Below, piece by piece: positions 40,134-49,494 of a stretch of 64,000 nt of DNA (its first letter is position 1; the number at the start of each line of letters is the position of its first letter). The DNA is from Sutterella megalosphaeroides (lineage in GTDB: Bacteria > Pseudomonadota > Gammaproteobacteria > Burkholderiales > Burkholderiaceae_F): contig NZ_AP018786.1 of NCBI RefSeq assembly GCF_003609995.1, positions 377,501 to 441,500 of the forward strand. The letters run 5' to 3'. A program made the position numbers and the translations under genes. The notes beneath the pieces were generated by a model, which worked only from the letters and a program-made list of their open reading frames with translations, made no database searches and was not told where the DNA came from.

Positions 40134-41828
40134 GTGATCGATCGTTTCCGGGATTGCGCGACGAGCCCGCGTCGGGTGACGTCGGGGATTGTGAAAGGGC
40201 TTTGCGTCGGTGTCTGTGCCGCGGTGCTCGGTTTTTCGGGCGCGGTCCGAGCCGACGCCGCGAAAGCGCAGCCGAGCGAAGCGCGAAGCGCCGCGCGCTC
40301 GGCCCTGCCCGAGCAGCTCGCGAAGGCGGCCCGCCGCTGGAAGGTGAATCCCGACGACGTGGTCGTGGCGCTCGTGAAGCTCGACGACACGGGGCTCGAT
40401 GCCAAGGGGCGTTTGAAGAAGACGCCCCTTGCGTTCGCGCACAACGCGGACCGGTCCGTCGCGCCCGCTTCGACCGCCAAACTCGTGACGACGCTTGCGG
40501 GCTTTGAAGTGCTCGGCGCCACGCACCACTGGTACACGGGCTTTTACACCGACGCCCGACCCGACGCGTCGGGGGTTCTGAACGGGAACCTCTACGTGCG
40601 CGGCGGGGGCGATCCGACGCTCGTGATCGAAGACTTCATGCTGCAAGTCGACCGACTCGCGCAGATGGGCGTGAAGCACTTCAAGGGCGACATCGTCGTC
40701 GACCGCTCGTACTTCAACATTCCCCGCCTCGATCCGGGCGCTTTCGACGGACGCCGCTCGCGCCCCTACAACCTGCCGCCCGATGCGGCGCTCCTCAACT
40801 ACCGCAACCTCAGTCTCGACCTCGTTCCCGATCGGGAAAAGGGCGTGGCGCGGGTCGTCGTCATGCCGCCGCTCGCGGGCGTGACGATTCCGTCGACCGT
40901 GAAGCTCACGTCGGGCGCCTGCGGCGACTGGAAGACGAAGTTGGGTTTCCGCGTGCGCAAAAACGCCGACGGCACGAAGCGCGTTTTCCTCGACGGGGGG
41001 CTCGCCCGCTCGTGCGGCGCGAAAACCTTCAACGTGATCGCGTTCGAAGCGGACGAATACTTCGAGCGCGTCTTCTGCGCGCTCTGGGTGAAGGACGGCC
41101 GCACGTGGACGGGGCACGTCAAGGCGGGGCGGATCCCCGAGAAGGCCGATCGCAGTTTCGTGCGCATGTCGCCGAGCCTCGCGGAAGTGGCCGTGCTCAC
41201 GAACAAGTGGTCGAACAACGTCATGGCACGCCACATCTTCCTCTCGCTCGGCGAAAAGCGCGTGAAGGACGAGGCGACCGCTCGTGCGAAGAAAGCCGCC
41301 GCGTCGGGCGCCAAGGTCGAAAAGCCCCGCTTCGAGCGCGGCATCACTTACGAGGACGCCCGCGGGGCGCTCGCCGACTGGCTCGCGTCGCGCGGGATCG
41401 ACCCCAAGACGATTCACATCGACAACGGCTCGGGCCTCTCGCGCGAGACGCGCGTCACGGGGCGCGCGATGGCCGAACTCCTCGCCGTCGGCTGGCACGG
41501 CCCCTACATGCCCGAATACGCGGCTTCGATGCCCGTGACGGGCAAGGACGGCACGATGCGAAAGCGCAACGTCGCCGTGGCCGAAGGGCGCATCAAGACG
41601 GGGTTCCTCGCCGACGTGCGCAGTATCGGGGGCTACATCCACGCCAAAGACGGGACGCGCTACGCGCTCTACGCGAGCGTGCACGGGAAAGCGAACATGC
41701 CGGGCGGGATCGCGTTCCTCGACAACGTGATCGACTGGGCGTACAAGCGCCCGGGCGACGCGCCCGAAGCCCGTTCGAGCTCGAAGTCGAACGCGAAGTC
41801 GAGCGATAAGGCGGTTGCAAAGCCCTGA
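40134..41828 (+). CDS. dacB: D-alanyl-D-alanine carboxypeptidase/endopeptidase (PBP4, peptidase S13)
   Basis: A periplasmic penicillin-binding protein that trims pentapeptides and cuts cross-links. About 564 residues. The signal peptide is GLCVGVCAAVLGFSGAVRA. The three active-site motifs are present: SxxK as STAK in VAPASTAKLVTTL, SNN in WSNNVMAR, and KTG in RIKTGFLADVRS. The S13 insert between the first two is intact. Both possible starts are GTG; I prefer 40134 because GAGG lies 8 nt upstream. 40125 is the alternative and adds three residues. It is divergent from groESL. Confidence 0.93.
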   Translation: MIDRFRDCATSPRRVTSGIVKGLCVGVCAAVLGFSGAVRADAAKAQPSEARSAARSALPEQLAKAARRWKVNPDDVVVALVKLDDTGLDAKGRLKKTPLAFAHNADRSVAPASTAKLVTTLAGFEVLGATHHWYTGFYTDARPDASGVLNGNLYVRGGGDPTLVIEDFMLQVDRLAQMGVKHFKGDIVVDRSYFNIPRLDPGAFDGRRSRPYNLPPDAALLNYRNLSLDLVPDREKGVARVVVMPPLAGVTIPSTVKLTSGACGDWKTKLGFRVRKNADGTKRVFLDGGLARSCGAKTFNVIAFEADEYFERVFCALWVKDGRTWTGHVKAGRIPEKADRSFVRMSPSLAEVAVLTNKWSNNVMARHIFLSLGEKRVKDEATARAKKAAASGAKVEKPRFERGITYEDARGALADWLASRGIDPKTIHIDNGSGLSRETRVTGRAMAELLAVGWHGPYMPEYAASMPVTGKDGTMRKRNVAVAEGRIKTGFLADVRSIGGYIHAKDGTRYALYASVHGKANMPGGIAFLDNVIDWAYKRPGDAPEARSSSKSNAKSSDKAVAKP

Positions 41829-41880
41829 GCGCTGCCGAAGGGCTCTGCGAGCCCTTCGCGCGTTTGACGGCAGAAATTGC

Positions 41881-41926
41881 CGAAACCCCCGCAAACATCG
41901 CGTTTGGCGGGGGTTTCGATTATTTT
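41881..41926 (+). terminator. Terminator after dacB
   Basis: Stem CGAAACCCCCGC / GGCGGGGGTTTCG with a 13-nt loop, then ATTATTTT. Confidence 0.85.
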
Positions 41927-41999
41927 CGCGTAGGGGTATGAGGGCTGTGAAAGCGGCTGCCCGGGGCAGTCCGGAAGACGCACAGCCAAAACGCACAGC

Positions 42000-42034
42000 A
42001 AAAAGGGCGACCGCCTTCACGGCGGTCGCCCTTT
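42000..42034 (-). terminator. Terminator of dsbD
   Basis: Read on the minus strand: AAAGGGCGACCGCC / GGCGGTCGCCCTTT, then TTTGC, 32 nt past the dsbD stop. Confidence 0.85.
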
Positions 42035-42065
42035 CATCCCTTCGATCCCATCGGGTGGGAATCGA

Positions 42066-44246
42066 TCAGCGGGCGTTCTCTTCGAGCGCGTCGATCACGA
42101 TCGAGGGCGTGAGCAGTTCGGGCAGAACCGTCACCTTCCCCGAGGGGCTGTAGAGGAGATAGAGCGGCACGCCGCTGCGGCCGAATTCGCCGAGCACGCG
42201 CGAAATCTCTTCGTTGCGGTTCGTCCAGTCGGCGGTGAGCTTCACGACGTTGAGTTCGTCCATCTTGCGGGCGACCTCGTCGCGGTGGAGCGCCGCCGCT
42301 TTGTTCGCCTGACAGGTCACGCACCAGGCGGCGGTGAAGTCGACGAAGACGGGGCGACCCGAGGCCAAACCCGCGCGGACGGCTTCGTCGCTCCAGGCAG
42401 ACCAGCCGGCTTCGACGTCGATCGTTTCGCTTTGCTTCACAAACGCGTCGTTGCCGCAGACGCCGACCGCAATCAGAGCGATCGCGCCCATGGCGGCCAT
42501 GAGCGGACGGTTGCGACCGCGCCCCCACTGTTCGCGCCCGAGGAGCCAGAAAAAGACCGCGGCCGCGCCGAGACCGCAGGCAAGAACGAGCATGCCGCGG
42601 TAGTCGATCTGCTTCGAGAGAACCCAGCCGAGCCAGACGAGCGCAAGCGCCATCGGAACGGCCATCACGCGTCGGAAGGTTTCCATCCAGGGGCCGGGCT
42701 TCGGAAGAAGCTTCGCCCAGGAGGGGAAGACGCAAAGCAAGAGCCACGGGAGCGCCATCCCCGCGCCGAGCGCAAGGAAGATGCCGACCGCTTCGATCGC
42801 GGGTTGCGTGAGGGCGTACCCGAGCGCCGCCCCCATGAAGGGCGCCGTGCAGGGGCTCGCCACGATGACGGCGAGCACCCCCGTCAGGAAGGAGTTTGCG
42901 GCCCCCGACTTCGGCGCGCCGCGCACGACCTTCGCGTCCGCAACGCCCGAGCCGAGCGTGAATTCGAAGAGCCCGAGGAGGTTGAGCGTGATGGCGCCGA
43001 AAAGAAGGATCAAGAGTGCGACGACGACGGGCGACTGAAGCTGGAACCCCCAGCCGAGCGCCATGCCCGCACCGCGAAGCGCCATCAAAACGCCCGAGAG
43101 CGCGCCCATCGTCAGGAGCACCCCGCCCGTAAAGGCGAGGCCATGCCCGAGCAGACCCTCGCCCTTCTTGGCACCCTCCAGAAGCTGCAAAAGCTTCAGG
43201 GAGAGGACCGGGAAGACGCAGGGCATGAGGTTCAGAATGAGGCCGCCGAGGAACGCGAAGGCGATCGCCGTCCAGGTCGTGATCGACCCCGCGTCTGCGG
43301 ACGGGAGTTCGACGACGACGGGCTCGGCCGCGCGTTCGGGCGGCGTCACGGTCCCGGCTTCGAGGGGCACCGTCGTTTCGACAGCCCAGCCGCCTTCGGC
43401 GGGCCCGCCGTCCGCAACGAGAATGCCCGTCAGGGTTTCGCGAGGCGACTGCGCGAAGGCGTCGCTTGCCGTGAGGTAGAGGGACGAGGCGCCGTTTTCT
43501 TCCGCGACGTACTGCGGAAGGACGTTGAGTTTGAAAGCGTCGCCTTCGAGCGGATAGAAGTCGAGCTTCGACTTCACGACCCCCGCCGTTGCGGGGACGT
43601 CGATGCGAAGGTTCGTGCCTTCGATTTCGGCCGAAGCGACGTTCTTCACCACTTCGGGTACGAGCGTGAGCGCTTGAGCGACGCGCGGCGCGTCGTCGCT
43701 CGGCTGCGCCGCGACGGCAAGCGGCAGCGTAATTTGGGCGGTCGCTTCGCCTGGGACGCAGAGGTCCTTGCAGGCGAGGAATTCGATCTTGACCGAAACG
43801 GTCACCTTGTTGCCGAACCGGTTCTGGCGCGGAATGTCGAGCGTGAACGGAAAGAGTGCTTCGGCTCCGTAGCCGAAACTCATGAGCGAACCCGTGACGA
43901 TCCGTTCGGGCAGGGGGAATTGCGGCGCCGAAGCTTTGAAGCCCGAAGGCGTCGTGAATTGGAACTGCGACGGGAGGCCCGCGTCGCCCGGCATCCGCCA
44001 GTAGGTGTGCCAGCCGTCGCGGTGCTCGAGCACCACCGCCAGTCGGTTGAGGGCCTGAGGCGTCAGGGCTTTGTTTTCGGCGATGAGCTTCGCGCTCACT
44101 TGGGGAGCGGCCGACTGTTGCTGGGGGGCTTTGCCGAGATCGATGGCCGAAAGCCAGCCCGAGTCGTTTGCGGCCCAAAGGGCGGAGCTCGCCGCACAGC
44201 AAAGGGCGGCGGCAACAAGGCGCTTGGTGCTCGTGGAAATGGACAT
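42066..44246 (-). CDS. dsbD: Thiol:disulfide interchange protein DsbD (ScsB-like N-terminal domain)
   Basis: Carries electrons from cytoplasmic thioredoxin across the inner membrane to periplasmic disulfide isomerases and other acceptors. 726 residues: a signal peptide (LVAAALCCAASSALWA), an N-terminal periplasmic domain with WHTYWRMPGDAGLPS and the cysteine pair CKDLC, a membrane domain with the paired cysteine motifs LMPCVFPVLSLKLL and ASPCTAPFMGAALG, and a C-terminal thioredoxin domain with AAWCVTC. The N-terminal domain resembles the ScsB/DsbD_2 type rather than E. coli DsbD alpha (family memory, not a search). The ATG at 44246 is the only one placing the signal peptide at the N-terminus; its ribosome site is weak. 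Confidence 0.9.
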   Translation of the reverse strand: MSISTSTKRLVAAALCCAASSALWAANDSGWLSAIDLGKAPQQQSAAPQVSAKLIAENKALTPQALNRLAVVLEHRDGWHTYWRMPGDAGLPSQFQFTTPSGFKASAPQFPLPERIVTGSLMSFGYGAEALFPFTLDIPRQNRFGNKVTVSVKIEFLACKDLCVPGEATAQITLPLAVAAQPSDDAPRVAQALTLVPEVVKNVASAEIEGTNLRIDVPATAGVVKSKLDFYPLEGDAFKLNVLPQYVAEENGASSLYLTASDAFAQSPRETLTGILVADGGPAEGGWAVETTVPLEAGTVTPPERAAEPVVVELPSADAGSITTWTAIAFAFLGGLILNLMPCVFPVLSLKLLQLLEGAKKGEGLLGHGLAFTGGVLLTMGALSGVLMALRGAGMALGWGFQLQSPVVVALLILLFGAITLNLLGLFEFTLGSGVADAKVVRGAPKSGAANSFLTGVLAVIVASPCTAPFMGAALGYALTQPAIEAVGIFLALGAGMALPWLLLCVFPSWAKLLPKPGPWMETFRRVMAVPMALALVWLGWVLSKQIDYRGMLVLACGLGAAAVFFWLLGREQWGRGRNRPLMAAMGAIALIAVGVCGNDAFVKQSETIDVEAGWSAWSDEAVRAGLASGRPVFVDFTAAWCVTCQANKAAALHRDEVARKMDELNVVKLTADWTNRNEEISRVLGEFGRSGVPLYLLYSPSGKVTVLPELLTPSIVIDALEENAR

Positions 44247-44378
44247 GACGGAAGGGTTTACCAGGCTTACAGGGAGATCGGGATTCGTTCGTGTCCGTCA
44301 AGCGTAGAGCAAGACGCTTGCGCGTCGCAAGAGTCCGCGCTCCTGCCGCGTGGAAACGAAACGTTGCCGACGGGCACG

Positions 44379-44413
44379 AAAAAGGCGCGCGAACCGGTCG
44401 GTTGCCGCGCGCC
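44379..44413 (-). terminator. Terminator of hemL
   Basis: Minus strand: GGCGCGCG / CGCGCGCC with a loop of about 14 nt, then TTTTTC, 12 nt past the hemL stop. Confidence 0.8.
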
Positions 44414-44424
44414 TGTCGGGGCGA

Positions 44425-45705
44425 TTAGGCCACCTTGGCGAACGCTTCGCGCGCGGCCTCGACGGTCTTTGCGATCACGTCATCGGTGTGCGTGATCGAG
44501 ACGAAGCCCGCCTCGAAGGTCGAGGGAGCGAAGTAGCAGCCGAGTTCGAGCATTTCATGGAACCAACGACCGAAGCGGGCCTGGTCGGCCTTCATGACGT
44601 CGGCAAAGCCGCGGGGCTTTTCGTCGAGGAAGTAGATCCCGAACATGCCGCCCACGCTGTCGGCGCAGAAGGGAACGCCCGCTTCGCGCGCGGCTTCGGT
44701 GAGGCCGGCCGTGAGCTTGCTCGTCTGAGCGGAGAGTTCGTCGTAGAAGCCCGGACGCTGGATCTGCTTGAGCGTGGCCATGCCGCAGGCGACGGCGACG
44801 GGGTTGCCCGAGAGCGTGCCCGCCTGATAGACGGGGCCGCACGGGGCGACCTTCTGCATGATGTCGGCGCGAGCGCCGAAGGCCGCCACGGGCATGCCGC
44901 CGCCGATCACCTTGCCGAGCATCGTGATGTCGGGGGTGACGCCGTAGAGCGACTGAGCGCCGCCCAGGGCAACGCGGAAGCCCGTCATCACTTCGTCGAC
45001 GATGAGAAGCGCCCCGTGCTTCGTGCAGAGTTCGCGCATCGTGCGGATGAATTCGGGCGTGGCGCGCACGAGATTCATGTTGCCCGCCACGGCTTCGACG
45101 ATCACGCAGGCGATTTCGTCGCCGTAACGCGCGAAGGCTTCTTCGAGCTGCTGCGGGTTGTTGTATTCGAGCACGAGCGTGTGTTCCGTGACGGAAGCGG
45201 GAACGCCCGAGGAGGAGGGATTGCCGAAGGTGAGAAGGCCCGAACCCGCCTTCACGAGGAGGGAGTCGGAGTGGCCGTGGTAGCACCCTTCGAACTTCAC
45301 GATCTTGTCGCGACCCGTGTAGCCGCGGGCGAGACGAATGGCGGACATGCCCGCTTCGGTGCCGGAGCTCACGAGGCGAACTTCTTCCATGGCGGGCACG
45401 AGCTTGCGGATTTCTTCGGCGATGACGATTTCGGCTTCCGTGGCCGCACCGAAGGAGATGCCGCGTTCGACGGCTTCCTTGACGGCGGCGACGACGTCGT
45501 CGTTGTTGTGGCCGAGGATCATCGGACCCCAGGAGCAGACGTAGTCGATGTAGGACTTGCCTTCGGCGTCCCACATGTAGGGGCCCTTGGCGCGTTCAAT
45601 GAAGCGCGGGGCGCCGCCCACGGAACGGAAGGCTCGCACGGGCGAGTTGACGCCGCCGGGGATGACCTTCTGCGCGCGGTCGAAGAGTTCCTGATTGTGA
45701 TCCAT
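44425..45705 (-). CDS. hemL: Glutamate-1-semialdehyde 2,1-aminomutase
   Basis: A PLP enzyme that makes 5-aminolevulinate in the C5 haem pathway. 426 residues, normal length. It begins with the family pattern [74 protein letters not shown] and the PLP lysine in [17 protein letters not shown] are intact. GGGAG precedes the ATG. It is monocistronic between two terminators. Confidence 0.97.
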   Translation of the reverse strand: MDHNQELFDRAQKVIPGGVNSPVRAFRSVGGAPRFIERAKGPYMWDAEGKSYIDYVCSWGPMILGHNNDDVVAAVKEAVERGISFGAATEAEIVIAEEIRKLVPAMEEVRLVSSGTEAGMSAIRLARGYTGRDKIVKFEGCYHGHSDSLLVKAGSGLLTFGNPSSSGVPASVTEHTLVLEYNNPQQLEEAFARYGDEIACVIVEAVAGNMNLVRATPEFIRTMRELCTKHGALLIVDEVMTGFRVALGGAQSLYGVTPDITMLGKVIGGGMPVAAFGARADIMQKVAPCGPVYQAGTLSGNPVAVACGMATLKQIQRPGFYDELSAQTSKLTAGLTEAAREAGVPFCADSVGGMFGIYFLDEKPRGFADVMKADQARFGRWFHEMLELGCYFAPSTFEAGFVSITHTDDVIAKTVEAAREAFAKVA

Positions 45706-45868
45706 CGTTGTGCTCCCAAAGCATGAGAAAAATAGGGGTCGGTCCGACGCGGCTCGGTGCGAATCGGGCGACGAGCACGGCGGGCGCGGGAAAGTGCCCG
45801 CATTGTAGCGGCCCGCTCTGAATCGAGCGTTAAGAGTATGCCCGAAGGTCGAAGGTCTCCCGAAGAAG

Positions 45869-45906
45869 AAAAACGGCGCGCCTTCCCGCCGGGGAAGAGC
45901 GCGCCG
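45869..45906 (-). terminator. Terminator of the PagP-fusion gene
   Basis: Minus strand: a long stem CGGCGCGC-CTTCCC / GGGAAG-GCGCGCCG with a CGGC loop and TTTTT, 25 nt past the stop. Confidence 0.88.
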
Positions 45907-45930
45907 CTCGGGGTGCGTCGCGGTGCGTTC

Positions 45931-47097
45931 TTAGAACGCGATGCCGAGACCGAGCGTGAAGTCGGTCGGCATCGGGCGCAGCGTCGGACGCACGTCGCGT
46001 TCGGCGTCGAGGCCGTCCCCGAAGCGCGAAATGTTCGTATCCATGCTGCCCGTCAGGTAGATGCGGTCCGTGAACGCCCAGGTAAAGCCGAGGGTCGTCG
46101 TCGGGTGAATGCTCGTGTCGGAAATATTCGGCGCTTCGAGGCGCGAGTAGCCCACGCCCGCACCCGCGAAGAGTCGGAAGGTCTTCGTCACGTCGAGGTT
46201 GTAGGCGACGGTGAGGCTGTAGGTTTCCAGATCCATCGAGCGGGTGCGACCCGAAACCGTCTTGAAGTCGTAGGAGTTCTTCCGGTACTTGAGGTCGGTC
46301 TGCCAGTGGCGGCCCGAGTAGCGACGCAGACCGACGTTCCAGACGGCATCGTTCTTGATCGTGTTGGGCGAATACTCTTCGCCGTTGTCGGCGTAGCTCC
46401 AGCCGTAGCCGCCGTAGAGGAGGTTCGCGTGCTTGGCGAAGGGGCTCGTCGCGGGCAACGGATCGTCGCGGCGCTTCGCATTGTCGACCGTGATGCTCGA
46501 GTAGAAGAAGAAAACGTTCGTAAAGGGGATGAAGGTGCCGTAAAAGCTCACCGTATCCGAGCCGATCTTGGCGACGGGGAGGGGCAGCGGGCAGGGCAGC
46601 CACATGTAGTCCGCGCGCATCGTGAAGCCCGCGAGGTAGCCCGCACCCCAGTGCAGACCGGTGTTGCCGATCGGGTAGCGCGCCACCCACGAGTAACCCA
46701 CCATCGGTTCGACCTGGTAGTTGGAGTCGACGAAGGCCGTCACGAAGAACATGCGTTCGTTGCCGCGCTCGTCGATCACCTGGCGGGCGAGCCCCATGCC
46801 GAAGGGCCAGCCGTTTTCTTCGTCGCGCTGCTCCCAGGCCCAGCGGGGATGGTTCGTGTAGACCGGAGCGACGAGGAGGTCGTTGCCGTTCTTCATGATG
46901 AAGTCGGCCCCTTCCTTCGAGTCGGCCCAGAAGCTCTTCCAGTCGCCCGGGCGTTCCGAGGAGGGACGCACGAGGCCGGCCGGGGTCGTGTCCGCAACGG
47001 CCTCGAGTGCATTGGAGAAAAAGCCCGCTTGGGCCGAAAGCGACGCCAACGCCGCACCGACGGCCGCGGCCGCCCGAACAATCTTGAAGGGGGTCAT
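45931..47097 (-). CDS. PagP lipid A palmitoyltransferase domain fused to a second outer-membrane beta-barrel
   Basis: 388 residues against about 186 for PagP. A signal peptide (KIVRAAAAVGAALASLSAQAG) is followed by a PagP domain at about residues 50-204: WPFGMGLARQ, AFVDSNYQVEPMVGYSW, and the barrel-closing FYGTFIPFTNVFFFYSS. PagP catalytic residues align: H83 (TNHPRWAW) and D124-S125 (AFVDSN), equivalent to His33, Asp76 and Ser77 of E. coli. PagP moves palmitate from phospholipid to lipid A in the outer membrane. Residues about 225-388 are a separate beta-rich domain with alternating strands (LLYGGYGWSYADN, YSLTVAYNL, LFAGAGVGYSRL, TTLGFTWAF) ending in Phe, like an OmpW/OmpA-type 8-strand barrel. 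The second domain's role is unknown. The ATG at 47097 has a weak ribosome site; a TTG at 47136 is the only upstream alternative. Confidence 0.8.
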   Translation of the reverse strand: MTPFKIVRAAAAVGAALASLSAQAGFFSNALEAVADTTPAGLVRPSSERPGDWKSFWADSKEGADFIMKNGNDLLVAPVYTNHPRWAWEQRDEENGWPFGMGLARQVIDERGNERMFFVTAFVDSNYQVEPMVGYSWVARYPIGNTGLHWGAGYLAGFTMRADYMWLPCPLPLPVAKIGSDTVSFYGTFIPFTNVFFFYSSITVDNAKRRDDPLPATSPFAKHANLLYGGYGWSYADNGEEYSPNTIKNDAVWNVGLRRYSGRHWQTDLKYRKNSYDFKTVSGRTRSMDLETYSLTVAYNLDVTKTFRLFAGAGVGYSRLEAPNISDTSIHPTTTLGFTWAFTDRIYLTGSMDTNISRFGDGLDAERDVRPTLRPMPTDFTLGLGIAF

Positions 47098-47226
47098 GGT
47101 GAGGTTCGAGGGACGCCGTAGATACACGTCCCGCAAAAGGGGAAAAAGGACCGCTCATTTTCCCATAACCCGCCCCGACGCGCGCGAGCACGCAGGGACC
47201 GAAATTGCAAAAGTCGCGCCCCGCCC

Positions 47227-47255
47227 TTGATGGGCGCGGGAAAAACGGCTAAAGT
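47227..47255 (+). promoter_or_regulatory. Sigma-70 promoter of rnpB
   Basis: TTGATG at 47227-47232, a 17-nt spacer and TAAAGT at 47250-47255, placing the start within a few bases of the RNase P RNA 5' end. Confidence 0.8.
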
Positions 47256-47261
47256 GCACGC

Positions 47262-47588
47262 CCTGCAGCGGGAGTTCTTCGGGCTGTCGTCGGCGGCTTC
47301 ATGCCGCGGGAGGAAAGTCCGGACTCCGCAGGGCGCCGTAGCAGGTAACACCTGTCCGCCGCGAGGCGAGGATCAGAGCAACAGAGACGAGCCGACTTCG
47401 GGTCGGGTGAAACGGGCAATCTCTACGGGGAGCAACATCAAATAGGCAGCCGACGGACCGGCCCGGTCCGGCTGCGGGTAGATGGCTTGAGGCGGCGTGC
47501 GAACGCCGTCCTAGACGAATGACCGCCGCGCGTCCCTTCGGGGACGCGAACATAATCCGGCTTACAGAGGGAGTCCCGCTGCAAACGA
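47262..47588 (+). ncRNA. rnpB: RNase P RNA (M1 RNA), class A
   Basis: The catalytic RNA that matures tRNA 5' ends. Conserved core segments are present: GAGGAAAGTCCGGACTCC at about 47310-47327, GCAGGTAACACCTG at 47341-47354 and ATAATCCGGCTTACAG at about 47552-47567. Helix P1 closes the molecule: GCAGCGGGA at 47265-47273 pairs with TCCCGCTGC at 47574-47582. At about 320 nt it is slightly shorter than E. coli M1 (377 nt). It has its own promoter and terminator. Exact ends are estimated. Confidence 0.95.
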
Positions 47589-47593
47589 ACTCC

Positions 47594-47635
47594 GAAAGCA
47601 CCCGGCGTCCGCGGACGTCGGGTGCTTTTTTTTGA
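47594..47635 (+). terminator. Terminator of rnpB
   Basis: Stem AAGCACCCGGCGTCC / GGACGTCGGGTGCTT with a short loop and eight T. Confidence 0.93.
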
Positions 47636-47825
47636 CCGTTGCGTCCGTTTTTTTTCGAATATTGTTCAGGCTTTGTTCGATGCGCTTTGTTTTCGCAAGG
47701 GCCGGGAAACAGTCCGAGAAACGCCCCCGGGAATGCCCGATTTTCGGGTCCCGGCAAAAGTGTGTCCGAAAAGTGTGTCCGAATCTTGTCCCGCCCCCTT
47801 CGGGCCGTTCCCGATTCGCCCGTTT

Positions 47826-47850
47826 GTGGGAAAATGTGGGGCTAAGTGGG
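47826..47850 (+). promoter_or_regulatory. MraZ operator: three GTGGG direct repeats
   Basis: GTGGG at 47826-47830, 47836-47840 and 47846-47850, each separated by 5 nt. E. coli MraZ binds TGGGN direct repeats with 5-nt spacers upstream of its own gene and represses the dcw operon. The -35/-10 boxes of the mraZ promoter are not clear. The region 47636-47825 holds nothing else I can name; it is locally T-rich. Confidence 0.85.
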
Positions 47851-47959
47851 ATCGTACGAAATGTCGTGTCGCGGAGGAATCTGCGGACGGGTCGTCCTTC
47901 CCGAAGAGGGCAACAGATTTTTGCGGATCGGACCGCAACGATTTCGGGACGCAAAGTAC

Positions 47960-48382
47960 GTGTATCAGGGAACCTCGCTTCTCGTGCTCGACGCCAAAGG
48001 GCGTCTTTCGGTGCCCGCGCGGCATCGGGAGGCGTTGTGCGCCGAGTCGGGCGGCGGCGTGGTCGTCACCCGTCACCCCGACGGCTGTCTGGTGATTTAT
48101 CCGACGCCCGTTTGGGAGGAAAAGTGCGAGGCGCTCCGGCGCCTGCCGTACTCGGCGAGGGCTTTGGTGCGCTTTGTGTTGGGGAGTGCCGTCGAAGTGA
48201 ATTGGGACGCCGCGGGGCGTCTTTTGATTCCGGCGGAGCTGAGAACGTTGGCGGGTTTGTCGCGCGAAGCGGCGCTTGTGGGCGTCGGGACGCACTTCGA
48301 ACTCTGGGACCGCGCGGCGCTGCTTGAGCGCGAAGCTCAAGACCTGGCGGCGGGTCTGGACGCGGCGGACTTCGTTTTCTGA
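47960..48382 (+). CDS. mraZ: Transcriptional regulator MraZ
   Basis: An AbrB-like DNA-binding protein that autorepresses the dcw cluster. 140 residues from the GTG at 47960, which gives the family start (V/M)YQGTSLLVLDAKGRLSVPARHREAL. The second half repeats the fold with GSAVEVNWDAAGRLLIPAELR and ends in FELWDRAALLE. The frame is open back to 47846, but those codons overlap the operator repeats and do not match MraZ. The ribosome site before the GTG is weak, so the exact start is less certain than the identity. Confidence 0.9.
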   Translation: MYQGTSLLVLDAKGRLSVPARHREALCAESGGGVVVTRHPDGCLVIYPTPVWEEKCEALRRLPYSARALVRFVLGSAVEVNWDAAGRLLIPAELRTLAGLSREAALVGVGTHFELWDRAALLEREAQDLAAGLDAADFVF

Positions 48383-48526
48383 CGAAGCCCGCTTTCGGCG
48401 ATGGTTTTCCGGCCGAAAGCCTCTCTTCGGATTGCGGGACGCCCGTTCGGGGCTCTTTGCCGCACCGTTTCTCGCACGCTCCCAGCTTGCCCGCCCGAAA
48501 CTTCCCACAAAGCAAAGCTTATCGTC

Positions 48527-49492
48527 ATGGCCGAGCCTTTCGTTCATCTTTCCGTTCTCGGCGAGGAGTCGCCCGAGGCGCTCGTCATCCGTCCCGACGG
48601 CCTGTACGTCGACGGCACGTTCGGCCGAGGCGGCCACAGCCGCCGCATTCTCGCCAAGCTCGCTCCCGAAGGACGGTTGATCGCGTTCGACCGCGATCCG
48701 GAAGCCGTGCGCGCCGCGGCCGAGATCGACGATGCGCGTTTCCGCATCGTGCACGCGCCTTTTTCGACGATGGCCGAAGAGCTCGCGCGCTTGGGCGTTG
48801 CCGCGGGCGAAGTGGACGGGGTCTTTCTCGACATCGGCGTTTCCTCTCCGCAGATCGACGACGCTTCGCGCGGGTTTTCCTTCCGCTTCGAGGGGCCGCT
48901 CGACATGCGCATGGATACGACGACGGGCGTGACGGCCGCGGAGTGGCTCAATACGACCGATGAAAAAACCATCCGACGCGTGATCGACCTCTACGGCGAA
49001 GAGCGCTTCGCCGGGCCCATTGCGCGCGCGATCGTCGCGCGCCGCGCGGAAAAGCCCTTTGCGACGACGGGGGACCTTGCGGATCTCGTCGCCTCGGTCG
49101 TGCCGCGCAACAAAAAGGACATGGGCCAGCACCCCGCGACGCGCACCTTCCAGGCGATTCGCATCGAGGTGAACCGCGAGCTCGAAGAACTCCGCACCGC
49201 TTTGAACGCCGCGGGGCGCCTCCTCGCGCCCGCGGGGCGCCTGGCCGTCATCAGTTTCCATTCGCTCGAAGACCGCATCGTGAAGCGCTTCTTCGATCGC
49301 GCCGCGCATCCCGAGCGCGACCTCGATCCGCGTCTGCCGATTCCCGTCTCCAAGCTTCCGAAGCCCGCTTTCGTCGACGTCGAACGCATCCGACCGAGCG
49401 AAGCCGAGTGCGCCGCGAACCCGCGGGCGCGCTCCGCCATCTTGCGTGCGGGCACGCGCACGGCCGAACCCTGGACGAACATCGAGGTGTAA
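48527..49492 (+). CDS. rsmH: 16S rRNA (cytosine1402-N4)-methyltransferase RsmH (MraW)
   Basis: Methylates N4 of C1402 in 16S rRNA with S-adenosylmethionine. 321 residues. It begins [19 protein letters not shown]; the SAM site is [40 protein letters not shown] and [13 protein letters not shown] are diagnostic. The 42 in-frame codons before the ATG at 48527 are not family-like. ftsL starts 2 nt after the stop. Confidence 0.96.
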   Translation: MAEPFVHLSVLGEESPEALVIRPDGLYVDGTFGRGGHSRRILAKLAPEGRLIAFDRDPEAVRAAAEIDDARFRIVHAPFSTMAEELARLGVAAGEVDGVFLDIGVSSPQIDDASRGFSFRFEGPLDMRMDTTTGVTAAEWLNTTDEKTIRRVIDLYGEERFAGPIARAIVARRAEKPFATTGDLADLVASVVPRNKKDMGQHPATRTFQAIRIEVNRELEELRTALNAAGRLLAPAGRLAVISFHSLEDRIVKRFFDRAAHPERDLDPRLPIPVSKLPKPAFVDVERIRPSEAECAANPRARSAILRAGTRTAEPWTNIEV

Positions 49493-49494
49493 CG

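Noticed and set aside
42034-44301. A 755-codon minus-strand frame overlapping dsbD, and a plus-strand frame across the same region
   Set aside because: Both are out-of-phase shadows of dsbD with Arg-rich, domain-free products.
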